From contig JAYOED010000063.1 in the NCBI GenBank assembly GCA_038106575.1, positions 1 through 12,704 of the forward strand: a stretch of 12,704 nt of DNA, given 5' to 3'. Positions 7,194-12,704 of this stretch are shown piece after piece. Origin of the DNA: Ga0077527 sp038106575. Lineage in GTDB: Bacteria; Pseudomonadota; Gammaproteobacteria; Burkholderiales; SG8-41. The notes under the pieces were generated by a model that was not told the origin of the DNA, did no database searches, and saw only the letters and a list, made by a program, of their open reading frames with translations. Every line of letters begins with the position of its first letter. Within the stretch, counting starts at the first letter, position 1. The position numbers and the translations under genes are program-made.

Positions 7194-7246
7194 GCTGTGC
7201 CTACGGCGGTGTAGACCAGCGCGCTGCACGGCGGCATCCGAAACTA

Positions 7247-7271
7247 CCGGCTATCGGGAGGCGCTAGCCGG
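7247..7271 (-). other. Inverted repeat across the Nudix stop codon
   Basis: CCGGCTA (7247-7253) and TAGCCGG (7265-7271) form a perfect 7-bp dyad with an 11-base loop spanning the Nudix stop codon (TAG, 7253-7251). A competing 6-bp dyad, GCGCTA (7261-7266) and TAGCGC (7278-7283), shares bases with it, so only one can form at a time. On the minus strand the first is followed by TAGTTT. Together with the hairpin at 7169-7193 it may mark the end of the GNAT-Nudix transcript; chance occurrence is also possible. Confidence 0.3.
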
Positions 7272-7811
7272 AGGGGGTAGCGCGGGTTCGATGGTGCCGA
7301 GGTGGAAGCGGTATTCACCGGCTTTGCGGTCAGAGTAGTAATGGGTTAGGGTGTTGCGGACAGTGGCGAAAGCGATTTCACTCCATGGAATTTGTTCTTC
7401 TTCGAACAGGTTAGTTTCCAGTGATTCCATACCCGGATTGAAATCAAGGTCGAGCAAGCGGGCCCGGAACAGGATGTAGACTTGGTTGATGTGGGGGATG
7501 TTGTACATCGCGTAGAGTGGTCCGATTTCAACACGGGCATTGGCTTCTTCCAGCGTTTCGCGGATGGCGCCCTGTGCTGTGGTTTCGCCGTTTTCCATGA
7601 AGCCAGCGGGTACGGTCCACAGACCCCGCCGCGGTTCGATGGCGCGACGACAAAGCAGAATGCGGCTTTCCCATTCCGCAATACAGCCGACAATCATTTT
7701 CGGGTTCTGGTAATGGATGGTGCCGCAGGCATCGCAGATATGCCGTGGTAGGGTGTCGCCAGCCGGAATTTTAAGTGCGACTGCTGCGCCGCAATTGCTG
7801 CAGAACTTCAT
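7251..7811 (-). CDS. Nudix hydrolase with N-terminal zinc ribbon
   Basis: The 186-residue protein begins with a four-cysteine zinc ribbon: C4 and C7 (CSNC), C26 and C29 (CDAC). The Nudix box runs from G70: GFMENGETTAQGAIRETLEEANA, with E76, R84, E85, E88 and E89 in register with GX5EX7REUXEEXGU. The usual glycine after the EE pair is replaced by N91. The glutamates bind Mg2+ and cut a nucleoside diphosphate linked to another moiety, such as an NADH- or ADP-sugar-like compound. It is shorter than NudC and lacks the SQPWPFPXS signature of NADH pyrophosphatases, so the substrate stays open. Its ATG overlaps the upstream gene's TGA as ATGA (7811-7808). No Shine-Dalgarno is visible, so it is probably translated by coupling. 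Confidence 0.88.
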   Translation of the reverse strand: MKFCSNCGAAVALKIPAGDTLPRHICDACGTIHYQNPKMIVGCIAEWESRILLCRRAIEPRRGLWTVPAGFMENGETTAQGAIRETLEEANARVEIGPLYAMYNIPHINQVYILFRARLLDLDFNPGMESLETNLFEEEQIPWSEIAFATVRNTLTHYYSDRKAGEYRFHLGTIEPALPPPASASR

Positions 7812-8941
7812 ACTTTAGGGGTGCTTGCTGATCTGAAGGGCGTTCGCTCCGCTAGGGCACGATCATGTTCCTCCATTATCGCAGACTCGCGGTCGAGGAA
7901 ATTCCTGATGGCGTCGGAAAACTCGGGATGTGCGAGCCAGTGCGCCGATTGTGTGGTTACCGGCATTAGGCCGCGCGCCATTTTATGTTCCCCCTGCGCT
8001 CCGCCTTCGAAAACCTGGAGTTTCCTGCTGATCGCGTACTCGATCCCCTGGTAATAGCAGGTTTCAAAATGCAGGGATGGGTGGTATTCGAGAGCACCCC
8101 AATGCCGTCCATACAAGTGGGTGTCGTTTCGGACCATGAGCGAGGCGGCGATCGGTAAGCCGTTGCGGTCCGCCTGGATCATGACCGTATTGGCGGTCAT
8201 GGTATTGCCGAGATGGAGGAAAAACTCCAGATTCAGGTAAGGGCTCGAGTGGTGTTCGCGGTAAGTCTGGCGGTAGCAGCGCGCGAAGAATTTCCAGTCT
8301 TCGGGGGTCATCTCACTGCTTTCCAGCCAACGAAAGGTAATGCCGGATTCGCTTATCTTGCGACGTTCTTGGCGGATTTTCTTGCGTTTGTCGTGACTCA
8401 GACGTGAGAGGAAGGATTCGAAATCCGCATATCCGGCGTTCTGCCAGTGGAACTGCCTGCCCCTGCGTACCTGAAAACCGTGAGCGGCAAGGCAGTCCAG
8501 ATCGGTCGCTGCCGGAAAAAGTACGTGCAGCGATGTTACGCCCGCGCGGCGCGCCAGTTCGAGGGCTCCCGTTGCGAGCAGGTTGCGGTGCTCGGGGAGG
8601 GTGGCCAGCAGTCGCCGTCCGGTGATCGGCGTAAATGGGATAGCGCTGATCAACTTCGGGTAATAGGGTATGCCGTGCCGTTGGTAGGCATCCGCCCAGG
8701 CCCAGTCGAATACGTATTCGCCGTAGGAATGGCTTTTTAGATACAGCGGCATGGCTGCCGCAAGACCGTCCTTGTCATTTAGAAGCAGGTATTGGGGTGC
8801 CCAGCCGGTATCCGGGATAGCGCAGCCGGTTTTGTGAAGGCCGTGCAGGAAGGCATGCTGCAAAAAGGGGTCTTTTCCGGCAAGGCTATTCCATTCCTCT
8901 GGATTCACGTCGTCTAGTGACGTTGCCACTTGCAGTTTCAA
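7808..8941 (-). CDS. FemAB-like / GNAT-fold acyltransferase-related protein (DUF482, peptidogalycan biosynthesis family)
   Basis: The 377-residue protein resembles the conserved proteobacterial family once called DUF482, annotated as 'peptidogalycan biosynthesis/recognition' or GNAT N-acetyltransferase. Recognisable blocks are NSLAGKDPFLQHAFLHGLHKTG (18-39), YVFDWAWADAYQRHGIPYYPKL (76-97) with SAIPFTPITGRRLL, the basic LSHDKRKKIRQERRKI, and near the end CYYQGIEYAI with FEGGAQGEHKMARGL. The biochemical role of the family is not established; transfer of an aminoacyl or acetyl group is inferred from the fold. The start is a TTG at 8941-8939. No upstream in-frame ATG was found near it, and the next candidate is a GTG four codons in; neither has a clear Shine-Dalgarno. 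It overlaps the Nudix gene by four bases and diverges from nadE, 72 bases away. No signal peptide is seen. Confidence 0.83.
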   Translation of the reverse strand: MKLQVATSLDDVNPEEWNSLAGKDPFLQHAFLHGLHKTGCAIPDTGWAPQYLLLNDKDGLAAAMPLYLKSHSYGEYVFDWAWADAYQRHGIPYYPKLISAIPFTPITGRRLLATLPEHRNLLATGALELARRAGVTSLHVLFPAATDLDCLAAHGFQVRRGRQFHWQNAGYADFESFLSRLSHDKRKKIRQERRKISESGITFRWLESSEMTPEDWKFFARCYRQTYREHHSSPYLNLEFFLHLGNTMTANTVMIQADRNGLPIAASLMVRNDTHLYGRHWGALEYHPSLHFETCYYQGIEYAISRKLQVFEGGAQGEHKMARGLMPVTTQSAHWLAHPEFSDAIRNFLDRESAIMEEHDRALAERTPFRSASTPKV

Positions 8942-8967
8942 GGCGATTTTTGGGACGCTGCGGAAGA

Positions 8968-8989
8968 GAAGAAGCTTGGAAGAAGCTTG
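8968..8989. repeat. Perfect tandem 11-bp repeat in the nadE upstream region
   Basis: GAAGAAGCTTG occurs twice head to tail, at 8968-8978 and 8979-8989. Each copy contains the palindrome AAGCTT, so the two centres lie 11 bases apart, about one helical turn. It sits in the 72-base divergent region, 25 bases before the nadE start. It may be a regulator site or a simple slippage duplication. Confidence 0.9.
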
Positions 8990-9007
8990 CTTACCCGATG
9001 ATATATT
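8976..9007 (+). promoter_or_regulatory. Candidate promoter region of nadE
   Basis: TATATT (9002-9007) is the best -10 match (5 of 6). It ends only six bases before the nadE ATG, so transcription from it would start at or next to the A of the start codon. TTGGAA (8976-8981) is a -35 candidate but stands 20 bases from TATATT; with 17-base spacing it faces the poorer TGATAT (8999-9004). No Shine-Dalgarno is visible before the ATG at 9014. This fits a leaderless or very short-leader mRNA, but the promoter could also lie further upstream. Confidence 0.3.
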
Positions 9008-9013
9008 AGCGGC

Positions 9014-10612
9014 ATGAAAATAGCGATTGCGCAGCTCAACTACATCGTCGGCGATCTGGCCGGCAATTCCAAAAAAATTCTCGATGCCTCCCGGCGTGCA
9101 CGAGCCAAGGGGGCTGACATGTTACTGACTACGGAACTGGCGCTATCCGGATACCCGCCGGAAGACCTGCTGTTGAGGGATGATTTTTTCCTTGCCTGTG
9201 ATCGCGCCTATCGCGAACTGGTTGGGGCGATATCCGGAATTACTGTTGTGCTGGGCCATCCCCATCAGATTGGCAACAAGCGCTACAACGCTGCGTCGGT
9301 CATCCGTGACGGGGCAGTCATAGAGACTTATTTGAAACGCACATTGCCGAATTACACTGTGTTTGATGAACAGCGTTATTTCGATTCGGGTGACGCGCCT
9401 TGCGTGTTCGAGCATAGCGGAGTGCGCATCGGGATCAATATCTGTGCGGACGTCTGGGAAGAACATGCGGCCAGGGCGGCACGTGAGGCGGGTGCCCAAC
9501 TGCTACTCGTGCTTAATGCTTCTCCATACCATATCAACAAACAGTTGACGCGTTACGAGGTTGTCCGCGAGCGGGTTTTAAAAACGGGAATGTCGGTGGT
9601 TTATGCAAACCAGGTCGGAGGGCAGGATGAGTTGGTGTTTGACGGTGCATCGTTTGCGTTGGATGAAAGGGGGGAATTGACGCACCAGTTACCCGCGTTC
9701 GAAGAGGCGTTGACGGTGATTGACCTCAGGCACGGAATTCCGGTGAAAGGTGAAATTGTGCCGCCGGTCCCGCTGGAGTCAGATATCTATCACGCGCTGA
9801 CTCTTGGAGTGCATGATTACGTTGGAAAGAACGGGTTTCCGGGTGCGCTGCTGGGATTGTCTGGTGGTATTGATTCGGCGCTGACACTGGCGGTTGCCGC
9901 GGATGCTTTGGGTCCAGACAAAGTGCACGCGGTGATGATGCCTTCACAGTTCACTGCCGGAATGAGTTGCGAGGATGCGAAGGCACAGGCTGACAAAATG
10001 GGGGTGCGGTATTCTGAAATCCCTATCAAGCCGCTTTTTGATGCGTTCAGGGTTGCGCTAGCGGAACAGTTTCTTGGGCTAAAAGAGGACGTTACCGAGG
10101 AGAATCTGCAAGCGCGGATACGCGGTACGCTGTTGATGGCAATGTCCAACAAAACTGGTGCAATCGTCCTTACAACGGGCAACAAGAGCGAGATGGGTAC
10201 TGGCTATGCGACGTTGTACGGCGACATGGCCGGCGGTTTTGCGGTACTCAAGGATTTGCGGAAAACCCTGGTTTATCGTGTTGCTGAATACCGTAACTCG
10301 ATTTCACAGGTGATTCCGCTACGGGTCATGGAGCGCGCGCCATCGGCTGAGTTGCGCCCGGACCAGAAAGACCAGGACAGTCTGCCTCAATATGACGTGC
10401 TGGATGCGATCATGGAGGCTTACGTCGAGCAATACCGTAGCCCGCAGGAGATCGTCGCGATGGGACATGCGTCTGCGGACGTGGACAAGGTGGTTCGGCT
10501 GCTCAGGATCAGTGAGTACAAGCGCCGTCAGTCGCCGGTGGGTATCCGCATTACCAGTAGGGGGTTTGGCAAGGACTGGAGATATCCAATCACCAACCGG
10601 TTCCGGCAGTGA
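9014..10612 (+). CDS. nadE: Glutamine-dependent NAD+ synthetase
   Basis: The 532-residue two-domain cytoplasmic enzyme makes NAD+ from deamido-NAD+ and ATP, the last step of NAD biosynthesis, taking ammonia from glutamine. Residues 1 to about 250 are a nitrilase-fold glutaminase with the triad E41 (TTELALSGYPPEDLL), K108 (YLKRTLPNYTVFDEQRYF) and C144 (NICADVWEE). Residues from about 255 are the adenine-hydrolase-like synthetase with P-loop SGGIDS (283-288), LTTGNKSEMGTGYATLYGDMAGGFAVLKDL (386-415) and the ending SPVGIRITSRGFGKDWRYPITNRF. Length and both active sites are complete. The start MKIAIAQLNYIVGDL is the family's normal N terminus even though no Shine-Dalgarno precedes it. glnB follows after 61 bases on the same strand, possibly co-transcribed. 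Confidence 0.96.
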   Translation: MKIAIAQLNYIVGDLAGNSKKILDASRRARAKGADMLLTTELALSGYPPEDLLLRDDFFLACDRAYRELVGAISGITVVLGHPHQIGNKRYNAASVIRDGAVIETYLKRTLPNYTVFDEQRYFDSGDAPCVFEHSGVRIGINICADVWEEHAARAAREAGAQLLLVLNASPYHINKQLTRYEVVRERVLKTGMSVVYANQVGGQDELVFDGASFALDERGELTHQLPAFEEALTVIDLRHGIPVKGEIVPPVPLESDIYHALTLGVHDYVGKNGFPGALLGLSGGIDSALTLAVAADALGPDKVHAVMMPSQFTAGMSCEDAKAQADKMGVRYSEIPIKPLFDAFRVALAEQFLGLKEDVTEENLQARIRGTLLMAMSNKTGAIVLTTGNKSEMGTGYATLYGDMAGGFAVLKDLRKTLVYRVAEYRNSISQVIPLRVMERAPSAELRPDQKDQDSLPQYDVLDAIMEAYVEQYRSPQEIVAMGHASADVDKVVRLLRISEYKRRQSPVGIRITSRGFGKDWRYPITNRFRQ

Positions 10613-10614
10613 GA

Positions 10615-10653
10615 TTGCATCGGCTTGTGTTATTCTCTATAGGGGATTGTAAA
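10615..10653 (+). promoter_or_regulatory. Possible promoter of glnB in the nadE-glnB gap
   Basis: Two weak sigma-70-like pairs overlap in the 61-base gap: TTGCAT (10615-10620), 17 bases, TATAGG (10638-10643); and TTGTGT (10625-10630), 17 bases, TGTAAA (10648-10653). No sigma-54 (GG-N10-GC) element of the kind used by nitrogen-regulated genes was seen, and no terminator follows nadE. glnB may therefore be read both from nadE and from its own promoter. Confidence 0.22.
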
Positions 10654-10673
10654 CATCAACGGCGGGAGCGGAA

Positions 10674-11012
10674 ATGAAGAAAATCGAGGCAATTTTCAAG
10701 CCATTCAAGCTGGATGAAGTTCGTGAGTCGCTTTCCGAGATTGGCGTCAGCGGTCTGACGGTGACTGAGGTCAAGGGCTTCGGCCGGCAGAAGGGGCATA
10801 CGGAGCTTTACCGGGGTGCCGAATATGTCGTTGATTTTCTGCCCAAAGTGAAAATCGAGGTGGTTGTCGCCGACAAGTTACTCGATTCGGCGATCGATGC
10901 CGTGGTCAAGGCGGCGCGTACCGGAAAAATTGGTGACGGCAAGATTTTCGTCAGCGACGTCACCCAGGCAATCCGCATCCGTACCGGTGAAACCGACGAA
11001 GCCGCGATCTAG
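10674..11012 (+). CDS. glnB: Nitrogen regulatory protein P-II
   Basis: The 112-residue trimeric signalling protein senses 2-oxoglutarate and ATP/ADP, and glutamine through uridylylation. It controls targets such as glutamine synthetase adenylylation and NtrB. The T-loop reads GRQKGHTELYRGAEYVVDFLPK (37-58), with the uridylylated tyrosine Y51 and the conserved Y46. The B-loop TGKIGDGKIFV (83-93) and C-loop RIRTGE (101-106) are intact. D54 (VVDF) is the GlnB-type residue, where GlnK proteins usually have asparagine; this and the absence of an adjacent amtB favour GlnB. GGAG at 10665-10668 provides the ribosome site, five bases before the ATG. It lies behind nadE and converges on the smr gene with a 7-base gap. 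Confidence 0.96.
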   Translation: MKKIEAIFKPFKLDEVRESLSEIGVSGLTVTEVKGFGRQKGHTELYRGAEYVVDFLPKVKIEVVVADKLLDSAIDAVVKAARTGKIGDGKIFVSDVTQAIRIRTGETDEAAI

Positions 11013-11019
11013 CAGGGCT

Positions 11020-11583
11020 TCAGCGCTTCCCGCGTAGAAGCACCAGTACGGCACCTCCGCCACCTGCGGCGGCAGGGGCCTGGCAATAGGCCAGCACCTC
11101 GTCGCGCTGCATCAGCCATCCTGCCACCTTTTTCTTGAGTATTGGCTCGCGGTTCGGCGAGCGCAGTCCTTTGCCGTGCACGATACGCACACAGCGCAGA
11201 CCTTCGCGCAAGCAGTGTGAAAGAAATCCCGCCAACAACTGTCGTGATTCAGGCACAGTCAGTCCGTGCAGGTCGAGGTGATCCTGGACAACCCAGTGGC
11301 CGCGGCGAAGTTTCCGCAGGTGTTGTGCAGACAGGCCATTGCGCAGGAATTGAAGTTCGTCGCCATCCTCCAGGCCGAGTTCCCAGGCCGGAGCGTCGCT
11401 GAGCGAATCCTCCATGACCGCCTTTTCGTCCCGCCGCCTCTGAGCGGCGATCGGTCGGGGTCTCGGCGGTTCTATCCGTAAGCGTTTGGTCGGAGCGAGC
11501 GGAGTGACATCGGCCAGTGCTGAAAGAAAAAGCGCCTTGTCTGACGGTTTCTGGATTTCGCTGCACGGTCTGGGTTTTTTCAC
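11020..11583 (-). CDS. Smr-domain protein (SmrA/SmrB-like putative endonuclease)
   Basis: The 187-residue protein has a basic, proline-rich N-terminal half (to about 60) and a C-terminal Smr domain from about 100. Signature motifs are LDLHG (103-107), IVHGKG (134-139) and GGGGAVLVLL (174-183); the segment before the domain, LSAQHLRKLRRGHW (84-97), is also typical of stand-alone Smr proteins. Smr domains nick DNA or RNA; E. coli SmrB cleaves mRNA between collided ribosomes. Which substrate applies here is not known. The chosen start is a GTG (11583-11581) with no good Shine-Dalgarno in place (GGAG is about 20 bases upstream). The conserved-looking N-terminal text favours it over Met57. The gene follows trxB by 30 bases on the same strand, so an operon is likely. 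Confidence 0.88.
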   Translation of the reverse strand: MKKPRPCSEIQKPSDKALFLSALADVTPLAPTKRLRIEPPRPRPIAAQRRRDEKAVMEDSLSDAPAWELGLEDGDELQFLRNGLSAQHLRKLRRGHWVVQDHLDLHGLTVPESRQLLAGFLSHCLREGLRCVRIVHGKGLRSPNREPILKKKVAGWLMQRDEVLAYCQAPAAAGGGGAVLVLLRGKR

Positions 11584-11613
11584 GGCACATCCGGATAAAC
11601 CGTCTCCTGGTGT

Positions 11614-12576
11614 TTAGACCAAACCCTTGCTTTCGAGATATTTCTGCGCATCCAGTGCCGCCATGCATCCGGTTCCTGCGCTGGTTACGGCCTGACGGTA
11701 AACATGATCCTGCACGTCCCCGGCGGCAAACACGCCCGGACTGCTGGTTGCTGTGGCGTTTCCGTTCAATCCACTCTGAGTGACGATGTAGCCATTCTTC
11801 ATATCAAGCTGACCTTCGAAAATATCGGTATTGGGCTTGTGACCGATAGCTATGAAAACGCCCTGGAGCTTTTTCTCTGTAGCAGCGCCCGATTTCGCAT
11901 GCTTGACCCGCATACCGGTTACGCCCGAATCGTCGCCCAGCACTTCGTCGAGAACATGGTCCCAGAGAATTGTTGCTTTGCCTGCGGTGACACGCTCATT
12001 GAGTTTGTCGACGAGTATGGCCTCCGCACGGAATTTGTCTCGACGATGAACGATGGTGACGTGGCGTGCGATATTGGTCAGGTAGAGCGCTTCTTCGACA
12101 GCAGTGTTACCTCCGCCAACTACGGCCACATCCTGATTCTTGTAGAAAAACCCGTCGCAGGTGGCGCAACCGGAAACCCCCCTGCCCATGAATTTTTCTT
12201 CGGAAGGCAGACCCAGATACATCGCTGAAGCTCCGGTCGCAATGATCAGCGCGTCGCAGGTGTAGGTGCCTTGATCCCCGGTCAGGGTGATGGGCTGACC
12301 TGAGAGGCGGACCGTATGAATGTGGTCAAAGATCATTTCCGTATTGAAGCGTTCGGCGTGTTTCTGGAATCGGGCCATCAGATCGGGCCCCTGTACGCCG
12401 TCGGCATCGGCAGGCCAGTTATCAACGTCGGTGGTGGTCATCAGCTGGCCGCCCTGTGCAAGGCCGGTGATTAGCACGGGTTTCAGGTTAGCGCGGGCAG
12501 CATAGACGGCAGCAGAGTAGCCCGCGGGACCGGAGCCGAGAATTAGTACTTTGGAGTGTTTTGAAGTGGCAGTCAT
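11614..12576 (-). CDS. trxB: Thioredoxin-disulfide reductase
   Basis: The 320-residue homodimeric flavoenzyme transfers electrons from NADPH through FAD and a redox disulfide to thioredoxin in the cytoplasm. The FAD-binding GSGPAG is at 14-19, the redox pair CATC at 137-140 (C137, C140), and the NADPH-binding GGGNTA at 154-159. HRRDKFRA at 177-184 carries the arginines expected for NADPH. The second FAD motif is GVFAAGDVQDHVYRQAVTSAGTGCMAALDA (281-310). The enzyme is full length (E. coli TrxB is 321 residues) with no missing residues. The ATG at 12576-12574 has no obvious Shine-Dalgarno. The smr gene follows at 30 bases. A perfect inverted repeat lies about 70-100 bases upstream. Confidence 0.96.
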   Translation of the reverse strand: MTATSKHSKVLILGSGPAGYSAAVYAARANLKPVLITGLAQGGQLMTTTDVDNWPADADGVQGPDLMARFQKHAERFNTEMIFDHIHTVRLSGQPITLTGDQGTYTCDALIIATGASAMYLGLPSEEKFMGRGVSGCATCDGFFYKNQDVAVVGGGNTAVEEALYLTNIARHVTIVHRRDKFRAEAILVDKLNERVTAGKATILWDHVLDEVLGDDSGVTGMRVKHAKSGAATEKKLQGVFIAIGHKPNTDIFEGQLDMKNGYIVTQSGLNGNATATSSPGVFAAGDVQDHVYRQAVTSAGTGCMAALDAQKYLESKGLV

Positions 12577-12646
12577 GTTTGTAGTTGATAGCTGTTAGGT
12601 CTGAATAATTGCGAGGGTTAAAATTTGGTAATTAGGGCGTTTCGTA

Positions 12647-12675
12647 ACCATAGGTATAAGGTAAGTACCTATGGT
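12647..12675. promoter_or_regulatory. Perfect 10-bp inverted repeat upstream of trxB
   Basis: ACCATAGGTA (12647-12656) and TACCTATGGT (12666-12675) are exact reverse complements around a 9-base spacer. A nested second dyad, AGGTA (12659-12663) and TACCT (12666-12670), uses the same right arm. TGGTAATT also occurs twice, at 12626-12633 and 12672-12679. The site lies 71 bases upstream of the trxB start codon in an AT-rich stretch, and no T tract follows either arm. This suggests an operator rather than a terminator, though the regulator is unknown. It could equally serve a divergent gene to the right of the window. Confidence 0.6.
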
Positions 12676-12704
12676 AATTGAGAAAAATAGTCATTTCCGT
12701 TGTG

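Noticed and set aside
7052..7237. 61-codon minus-strand frame in the gap upstream of gcdH, with a hydrophobic start
   Set aside because: It is the only frame in a true gap and looks slightly membrane-like, but there is no good ribosome site, the C-terminal half is arginine-rich, and it runs through the hairpin and candidate promoter. Not strong enough to call a small protein.
11025..11041. Hairpin GCTTC-7-GAAGC between glnB and smr as a bidirectional terminator
   Set aside because: Only 5 bp, inside the smr coding end, and without T tracts on either side.

Overview
The window looks like an ordinary chromosomal segment of a Gram-negative proteobacterium, most likely a betaproteobacterium. Support is indirect: moderately GC-rich coding DNA, proteobacterial protein types throughout, and the neighbour pairs nadE-glnB and trxB-smr, which I recall as typical of betaproteobacteria. 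No database search was possible. I see no rRNA, tRNA, CRISPR array, insertion sequence, integrase or phage gene.

Layout. (1) Positions 1-613, minus strand: the first 204 codons of a TauD/TfdA-family Fe(II)/2-oxoglutarate dioxygenase, cut by the left edge. (2) Positions 614-900: a divergent, AT-rich control region. (3) Positions 901-5828, plus strand: a complete five-gene hydrophobic amino acid transporter (HAAT) type ABC operon: binding protein, two permeases, two ATPases. A strong hairpin separates the binding-protein gene from the rest, and the other four genes overlap by 1-4 bases. (4) Positions 5836-7029, minus strand: a glutaryl-CoA dehydrogenase convergent with the transporter. (5) Positions 7251-8941, minus strand: a translationally coupled pair, a FemAB/GNAT-like protein followed by a zinc-ribbon Nudix hydrolase. 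(6) Positions 9014-11012, plus strand: glutamine-dependent NAD+ synthetase (nadE) and the nitrogen-signalling P-II protein (glnB). (7) Positions 11020-12576, minus strand: thioredoxin reductase (trxB) and an Smr-domain protein. (8) Positions 12577-12704: the trxB upstream region, with a perfect 10-bp inverted repeat.

How the genes work together. The transporter is a self-contained uptake machine whose substrate cannot be read from sequence. The divergent dioxygenase and convergent glutaryl-CoA dehydrogenase are plausible catabolic partners, but that is inference. NadE consumes glutamine and glnB reports glutamine status, so their adjacency is functionally sensible. TrxB supplies reducing power to thioredoxin, while the Smr protein probably acts on nucleic acid.

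I found no clear new biological system. The items most worth a second look are the nadE-glnB pair, the palindrome upstream of trxB, the dioxygenase/transporter divergon, the hairpin between livK and livH, and the N-terminal extension of the LivF-type ATPase.
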